Positions 21,909 through 26,582 of a DNA stretch of 26,582 nucleotides are shown in pieces; position 1 is the first letter of the stretch, and every line of letters begins with the position of its first letter. The notes below the pieces were generated by a model. That model did no database searches. It had not been told where the DNA came from and worked only from the letters and a program-made list of their open reading frames with translations. Made by a program: the position numbers and the translations under genes. Source of the DNA: DASWIG01 sp965371445 (GTDB taxonomy: Bacteria > Acidobacteriota > Thermoanaerobaculia > Multivoradales > J023); NCBI GenBank assembly GCA_965371445.1, contig CBDUYN010000145.1, positions 1 through 26,582 on the forward strand. The letters run 5' to 3'.

Positions 21909-23768
21909 ATGGAGGAGGCCATGCTGACACGAGTTCGGAAGTGGGGAAACAACCTAGCCGACCGGATCGTCGTCGAGCTGTCGCAGCGTGTCCGTGGAAA
22001 GTCCCGTCTTGAGGATCTGGTCGCCCGTATAGCCGGCGGACGACGCGCCCGAGGAGGCGGACTGGGGCAAGCCGAAGGGCGGCGAGCATTTACCGAACTT
22101 CCCGCCTATCGGAAACTCGTCCGGCACCGCAAGAAGATGAAGGGCGTCGAGATGCGAACGCTCTTCGACGAGGACCCGGAGCGCTTCTCTCACTTCTCCC
22201 GCGAATTAGACGGGCTCCTCCTCTTCGACTACTCGAAGAACCTCATTCTCCCCTCTACCATGGAGCTGCTGATCAAGTTGGCCGAGGAAGCCCATGTGCG
22301 AGATACCATCGAGCGGATGACGGAGGGCGAGAAGATCAACATCACCGAAGGGCGCGCCGTCTTCCACGTGGCGCTACGCAATACGTCGGATCGGCCGAAC
22401 TTCGAAGAAGTCAGGCCTGACGTCGACGCGGTTCAGGAGAAGATGCGCCGCCTAAGCAAGGATCTAGGCTCTCGCAAGTGGAAAGGGTATACCGGCGAGC
22501 CTGTCACTGACATCGTCAACATCGGCATCGGTGGCTCCGACCTCGGCCCGATGATGGTGGCGGAGGCCCTACGGCCCTACTGGCGCGATGGCCTTTCGGC
22601 CCACTTCGTCTCCAACGTCGATGGCACCCACCTCGTCGAGACCTTGAAGCGTCTGCGGCCCGAGACGACGCTCTTCGTCATCGCCTCGAAGAGCTTCACG
22701 ACCCTGGAGACGCTGACTAACGCCCGCTCAGCCCGCGACTGGCTCGTTGCGGCCTACGGCGGCGACGAGGCTGCGGTCGCCCGCCATTTCGTCGCGGTCT
22801 CGACGAACATCGAGGCGGCGACAGCGTTCGGCATCGAGCCGGAGAACATATTAGGCTTCTGGGACTGGGTAGGCGGCCGTTACTCCACGTGGTCGGCGAT
22901 CGGCCTGCCGGTCGCCTGCGTGCTGGGAATGGATTACTTCGAGGAATTCCTCGGCGGCGCCCACGCGATGGACGAGCACTTCAAGAAGGCGCCGCTCAAG
23001 GACAACATCCCGGTGCTGATGGCGCTTCTCGGCATCTGGTACATCAACTTCTGGGGCGCCCACGCCCACGCAGTGCTGCCCTACGACCAGTACCTGCACC
23101 GTTTCGCCGCACACCTCCAGCAGCTCGACATGGAGTCGAACGGCAAGAGTGTCGATCTCAGGGGACGGCGGATCAAACGCCACCAGACCGGCCCGGTGAT
23201 CTTCGGCGAGCCGGGGACCAACGGCCAGCACGCCTTTTATCAGCTGCTCCACCAGGGCACGCGCTTCATCCCCGCCGACTTCATCGCGGCGGCCGAGAGC
23301 CACAATCCGCTGGGCGAGCACCACGAGATCCTACTGGCGAACTTTTTTGCCCAGACCGAGGCGCTGATGCGCGGCAAGAACGAGAAGGAGGCCCGCGCCG
23401 AGATGCAGGCCCAGGGCCTCAGGCCGGCCGAGATAGATTCACTTCTGCCGCATAAGATTTTCCAAGGAAACCGGCCGACGAACTCTATCCTTGTTCCCAA
23501 GCTTACCCCTCGTGCTCTCGGGATGCTGCTCGCTCTCTACGAACACAAGGTCTTCGTCCAAGGAGTGATCTGGAACATCAACAGCTTCGACCAGTGGGGA
23601 GTCGAGCTCGGCAAAGAGCTGGCCAAAGAGATCCTCTCGGAGCTTTCAGGCGAAGACCCGGTCTCGTCGCACGACTCATCGACGAATGAGCTGATCAACC
23701 GCTATAAGAGATGGTTAAAGTTAAAAAAAATACAAGAAACAAAGGCACCTGAGGAGCGTGAACTCTGA
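21909..23768 (+). CDS. pgi: Glucose-6-phosphate isomerase with an N-terminus taken from a mazE remnant
   Basis: Interconverts glucose 6-phosphate and fructose 6-phosphate. Family segments are all present: DIVNIGIGGSDLGPMM, FVSNVDGTHL, SKSFTTLETLTNA, GGRYSTWSAIGLPVA, QLDMESNGKSVD, GEPGTNGQHAFYQLLHQGT, NPLGEHHE and NSFDQWGVELGK. Native similarity begins at TELPAYRKL (about base 22093). The preceding roughly 60 residues (MLTRVRKWGNNLADRIV...SRLEDLVARI) are a decayed MazE-type antitoxin. No start codon exists between the antitoxin ATGs (21909, 21921) and the isomerase domain, so the enzyme must be made as a fusion. GGAGGAGG at 21911-21918 favours ATG 21921. The C-terminus is normal and runs into the AT-rich segment. 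Confidence 0.93.
   Translation: MEEAMLTRVRKWGNNLADRIVVELSQRVRGKSRLEDLVARIAGGRRARGGGLGQAEGRRAFTELPAYRKLVRHRKKMKGVEMRTLFDEDPERFSHFSRELDGLLLFDYSKNLILPSTMELLIKLAEEAHVRDTIERMTEGEKINITEGRAVFHVALRNTSDRPNFEEVRPDVDAVQEKMRRLSKDLGSRKWKGYTGEPVTDIVNIGIGGSDLGPMMVAEALRPYWRDGLSAHFVSNVDGTHLVETLKRLRPETTLFVIASKSFTTLETLTNARSARDWLVAAYGGDEAAVARHFVAVSTNIEAATAFGIEPENILGFWDWVGGRYSTWSAIGLPVACVLGMDYFEEFLGGAHAMDEHFKKAPLKDNIPVLMALLGIWYINFWGAHAHAVLPYDQYLHRFAAHLQQLDMESNGKSVDLRGRRIKRHQTGPVIFGEPGTNGQHAFYQLLHQGTRFIPADFIAAAESHNPLGEHHEILLANFFAQTEALMRGKNEKEARAEMQAQGLRPAEIDSLLPHKIFQGNRPTNSILVPKLTPRALGMLLALYEHKVFVQGVIWNINSFDQWGVELGKELAKEILSELSGEDPVSSHDSSTNELINRYKRWLKLKKIQETKAPEEREL
21921..22092 (+). pseudogene. Decayed MazE-type antitoxin fused to pgi
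   Basis: MLTRVRKWGNNLADRI is the N-terminus of an AbrB-fold MazE antitoxin. RGKSRLEDLVARI is its toxin-binding linker, and in the +1 frame from 22033 the tail PADDAPEEADWGKPKGGEHL completes the family ending. Roughly 30 central residues expected between these pieces are missing, and a frameshift separates the tail. No mazF follows. The first frame continues straight into the isomerase. Confidence 0.6.
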
Positions 23769-23848
23769 CCTCTCCGAACTCTCGTACGCCTGACTCAGGG
23801 ATATCAGATAAAACCCGAAAGGATTTCAACCAGGCCTGCAGCAGCAAG

Positions 23849-24670
23849 TCATTCGCCCTCAAGATCTAAACGTTCAACTACAATATTAGATTTCTCCATA
23901 GCCTTAACTTGCATTTCGAAATCCTTCAATCGCGAAGGCTCTGCGTCATCGGGTGGGTTGCATGTGACAACAACGGCTTTGTTTGCGTTGACGCCTAGCT
24001 CTTCTAAGCGACCAAAGGCATGAGCGTCGCGTTTTCCGATTTTACTCCAATCCGTTACTATAAGTCTTACATCTGTCAATTTTGTCCACAGAAGACTTTT
24101 AACCGCAGCTTCATCCGCGCCATGACAAAAAACTCCCTCTTCCCGTCTCAGCCCGCTAACACCTATAATAGTAATGTTCGGGGTGAATCGTTGGATACTT
24201 TCTATGGTTCCTTGACCCAACAAGGCTTCATATGTGTCGACGTATATACCCCCAGTGATCAAGAGCTCATTCCCATGGAGAGCGCCTGGGGCTTCTGGGC
24301 TGTATTCAGAAACAGCGCCTTCCGAACCATCAATATCACTGCCCGACCGAGCACGTGCACGTGTGTATGAAGCATAGGCACCCATGTTGTTTGTGAGGAC
24401 AGAAAGAAAGCGTCTCCTCGTAAACATCTCTTCGGCCACCATTTCCGCGGTGCTGCCGGCATCAAGAAGCACAGCGTCAAAATCCTTAACGTATTTACTC
24501 GCTATGTGTGACGCAATCCGTCGCTTCGCCAGAAATTGATCAAATATTTTCGTCTGGATGTAGAGTCCTCGCGGCATTATGACCACGCGACCCGAAGGCA
24601 TTTCATCTCCTTTTTCTACATTCTCTTCTTCGCTACGCTGCTCGTCTTTGGGTTCACCCTTTTTAGCCAT
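23849..24670 (-). CDS. Stand-alone DeoR C-terminal (ISOCOT) sensor domain protein
   Basis: 273 residues. The conserved DeoR-C blocks are present in order: LLDAGSTAEM (68-77), VLTNN (91-95), ITGGIY (138-143), GTIESIQRF, IIGVSGLRREEGVFCH, DEAAVKSLL and VTDWSKIGKRDAHAF (205-219). In DeoR regulators this fold binds a phosphosugar or related metabolite. The usual N-terminal helix-turn-helix is absent; instead there is a charged, low-complexity leader (MAKKGEPKDEQRSEEENVEK). A regulator role is therefore unlikely, and a ligand-sensing partner is more plausible. The start is ATG 24670, one base after the SIR2 stop and 10 nt after AAGGAG (24686-24681); a TTG at 24679 is also in frame. It is co-transcribed with the SIR2 gene. 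Confidence 0.8.
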   Translation of the reverse strand: MAKKGEPKDEQRSEEENVEKGDEMPSGRVVIMPRGLYIQTKIFDQFLAKRRIASHIASKYVKDFDAVLLDAGSTAEMVAEEMFTRRRFLSVLTNNMGAYASYTRARARSGSDIDGSEGAVSEYSPEAPGALHGNELLITGGIYVDTYEALLGQGTIESIQRFTPNITIIGVSGLRREEGVFCHGADEAAVKSLLWTKLTDVRLIVTDWSKIGKRDAHAFGRLEELGVNANKAVVVTCNPPDDAEPSRLKDFEMQVKAMEKSNIVVERLDLEGE

Positions 24671-24671
24671 C

Positions 24672-25778
24672 TTACACAATCTCCTTCAGAAGGGTCATGG
24701 TCGCTTCGATCAGTTGCTCGCCAGAGTACTTGGGGAGCCACGGTATTTGCTTGGGTCGAAAATGATCCGACACGTGGACGGGTACAGGTCGCAAGGTTTC
24801 CCGGATGTTCGAAAAAACCTCATCCTCAGAGAGGTATGGGTCGATGTAATAGATAGGAAACGCCTCTTTGCGTGTGTAAAAGGCACCATTGATCGCCCGC
24901 AAGACTTCACGATCTCTAAAGCTAAATCCCCACACCAATAGACATTTCGCAGTGTTCAATTTGTCGTAAAATTCCTGAAAGGCAGAGAGGAACGCTGCGT
25001 TAAGACCAATCTCCTCTGAGCCGACTAGCTTGATGCACATATCATGAAGCATGCCATCGTCATTAATTTGAAACTTTCCTCCCGCGCCGAAAATCTCCTT
25101 GATTTGATAGGGCATCTCTTTGTCAATAAACCATGCAATGCATCCATGCAGCCTGTGGACATAGATTTCTGGAAGAGACTTTTCCGCTAAGTCTTTTCTC
25201 GAAGGAAACCAAATATCCGAGAACAACCCTTTTTTAGAGTCGATATGCGATAAGAAATTCAGAGTGTCACAATTTGCTGAAATTTTCTGATATGAGCAGT
25301 CATAATTGGTTGTAAAAAGATGCAGCCGATCAGAATCTAATCTCGCTATGCTCTCAAGTAGCGCTACGACGGTCTGCACCTCGTCCATGTCATACGCGAT
25401 GTTGTCGGGACCATATTCGCCCACAAGTGTCCTGTAGCATTTTGTCAAGGCTTTCCACCACTTGTTCTCAAGTGTTCCTGTGGTAATTGAATGGGGAAGA
25501 ACCCCTATTCTTGCGATGAGGGTCTGGTCCATCTTCAGCGTTCTCGTGAGTTCAAGATAGTAACGGAGTTTAGAGATCAACTCCTCGAATATTGATCTAT
25601 CTGGATTTATCGCCTCGATTGAACGCGTGACTTCGAGAAGCAATCCCATGATCTCTTTATCGTCGAAGCCGATGCTTGTTCTACCTAGAAGCTCGTCAAG
25701 CGTGGCTAGGCCAAAATAGCCCGAAGCGCCGGCACCCGTCAGGAGGACTATTCCTCCTTGATGCTCCATTTCATTCAT
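24672..25778 (-). CDS. SIR2-family NAD-binding protein, probable NADase effector
   Basis: 368 residues with SIR2-like motifs: GAGAS (15-19) in the first Rossmann strand-loop, TTNYD (156-160), VHRLHG (208-212, candidate catalytic His211) and LLVWGFSFRD (280-289). The form TTNYD with no zinc-finger cysteines is typical of bacterial immune SIR2 domains that degrade NAD, not of deacetylases. A long helical insertion (about 35-145) between the first two motifs replaces the zinc module. It is first in a two-gene operon with the DeoR-C protein. ATG 25778 is preceded by GAGAAG at very short spacing; ATG 25769 is also possible. Its own ligand-binding domain is not evident, which suggests sensing is supplied by the partner. 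Confidence 0.8.
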   Translation of the reverse strand: MNEMEHQGGIVLLTGAGASGYFGLATLDELLGRTSIGFDDKEIMGLLLEVTRSIEAINPDRSIFEELISKLRYYLELTRTLKMDQTLIARIGVLPHSITTGTLENKWWKALTKCYRTLVGEYGPDNIAYDMDEVQTVVALLESIARLDSDRLHLFTTNYDCSYQKISANCDTLNFLSHIDSKKGLFSDIWFPSRKDLAEKSLPEIYVHRLHGCIAWFIDKEMPYQIKEIFGAGGKFQINDDGMLHDMCIKLVGSEEIGLNAAFLSAFQEFYDKLNTAKCLLVWGFSFRDREVLRAINGAFYTRKEAFPIYYIDPYLSEDEVFSNIRETLRPVPVHVSDHFRPKQIPWLPKYSGEQLIEATMTLLKEIV

Positions 25779-26582
25779 TTCTTCTCGATGTTGTTTCTGT
25801 TCATTGCTTAATGCTCAACGATTTGGCGAACCAGTGAACGGCAGGGTGTGGGTTTTGCTGTTGGGAGTCCGCAGGCCGTCCAGCCCTCGGCACGAGGATC
25901 GTGTGCCCGTGCTCGGGGCTGTCAAGGCTTCCCTCCGGCACCTCGTCCCTCGGGGACTTGTCGCTCGGTGACCTTGACAACCCCTGCGCGCCGGCAGGGA
26001 GATGCCGAGGGTAGCCCGACGGAGGCAGGAGCCGATGGTGAATGGCGTTCTGGGTGAATCCCAGCTGTCGGGCGAACGGGGCCAAGCGCTGTCTCTGGAG
26101 GGTGCCCTGGGCGCTCAGGAAGTGGTCGTGGCGCGGCCCTTGTACCAGATGGAAGGTCTCACCGAGCTGCTGCCGATTGGCGGCGGCTCCAGCGGGTCTC
26201 CAGGTGGCGAAATGGGCCAAATCAGTACTCCCAGGGCTCGCAGAACGCCTCGGCGATCGGAGCCGTGCTCGAAGTTGCCTCTTGAAGGAGGATTGTAGCA
26301 GAAGACTCCCAAAACAGGGTAGAGGAATCCCGAGAACCACCGCAAAGCGGCGCGGCTGCCGGGGACGAGTGTATTGTCGGAGCGTGCGTATTCCGGGGCA
26401 AGCCGACCACTGTTCCGACAGCTACCGACCACCCCCTCGCTCGGAGAGGCAGGAACCACACCACCCCCTGGGGGAGAGAAGAGGCCCGCTCCCAGAGCGG
26501 CTTTGCGGCCTTCGCTGGCCTGCGCGCCGCCAGGATCGGAGGTGCCGATGGAGGTGGTCGGATTCCGTCGGAATGGGTGGTC
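25779..26582. other. GC-rich region without a supported gene
   Basis: About 800 bp in which open frames on both strands lack family similarity, ribosome sites or consistent codon use. It holds nested inverted repeats (TGTCAAGG 25920-25927 with CCTTGACA 25972-25979, enclosing GTCCC-TCG-GGGAC at 25945-25957) and a minus-strand extended -10 (TGCTACAAT, 26300-26292) pointing toward the SIR2 operon. At the window edge an ATG at 26548 is preceded by GGAGGTG and opens a frame beginning MEVVGFRRNGW, which could be the start of a gene beyond the window. Confidence 0.45.

Larger units (their letters stand above)
23769..25800. other. AT-rich segment carrying the SIR2/DeoR-C operon
   Basis: Base composition falls visibly just before the pgi stop (from about 23720) and rises again at about 25800. 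Codon use in the two genes is much more A/T-ending than in all other genes of the window. No integrase, direct-repeat boundary or tRNA end was found. I infer acquisition from a lower-GC donor. Confidence 0.6.

Noticed and set aside
23849..24670. DeoR-C protein as a sugar-responsive repressor of the neighbouring pgi
   Set aside because: It has no helix-turn-helix, is on the opposite strand, has foreign composition, and is tightly coupled to the SIR2 gene.
25801..26340. 179-residue minus-strand frame as a possible transposase remnant
   Set aside because: I tried all frames for transposase or RAYT-like signatures and found only an isolated MPRVAR-like start on the plus strand that goes nowhere.

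Overview
This is a high-GC bacterial chromosome segment. It carries aerobic, lipid-oriented metabolism (beta-oxidation fusion enzyme, glyoxylate shunt, wax-ester/DGAT synthase), ferrous iron uptake, a predicted outer-membrane barrel and two large unrecognised helical proteins. The combination suggests a Gram-negative soil or sediment lineage. Acidobacteriota is my best guess, with myxobacteria-like lineages as the alternative; no rRNA or tRNA is present to settle it.

Layout. (1) 1-6193, + strand: a 5'-truncated 3-hydroxyacyl-CoA dehydrogenase/enoyl-CoA hydratase fusion, a frameshifted secreted trypsin-like protease, malate synthase (aceB), and an ICL2-type isocitrate lyase (aceA) that stops before its catalytic C-terminal half. 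(2) 6194-7288: a small membrane protein with a good promoter, facing a secreted-protein gene that also seems to have lost its 3' end. (3) 7289-10584, - strand: a membrane-anchored DtxR-type regulator fused to two FeoA-like domains, translationally coupled to feoB. (4) 10848-19159: two large helical proteins of unknown function around a WS/DGAT acyltransferase-hydrolase pair, then a YceI-like secreted protein convergent with a beta-barrel protein. (5) 19284-22140: an archaeal-type AAA ATPase with a nuclease-like tail, then debris of toxin-antitoxin loci (intact brnA with only the tail of brnT, a frameshifted RHH antitoxin, a decayed mazE) and no toxin. The mazE remnant is fused in frame to glucose-6-phosphate isomerase (pgi), which has no other start codon. 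(6) 23769-25800, - strand: an AT-rich, apparently acquired two-gene operon of a SIR2-fold NAD-binding protein and a stand-alone DeoR-C (ISOCOT) sensor domain without a DNA-binding domain. (7) 25801-26582: GC-rich sequence with no supported gene.

Genes working together. Beta-oxidation yields acetyl-CoA and the glyoxylate shunt assimilates it, although the lyase here looks broken. The WS/DGAT-hydrolase pair would store or turn over acyl chains. The Feo operon takes up Fe(II) under a metal-sensing, membrane-tethered regulator. The right third is accessory, and the SIR2/DeoR-C pair is the best candidate for an undescribed (defence-like) system.

A second theme is a short GC-rich repeat unit (33 bp). 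It lies inside three protein genes, in both orientations and in different reading frames, without breaking them.
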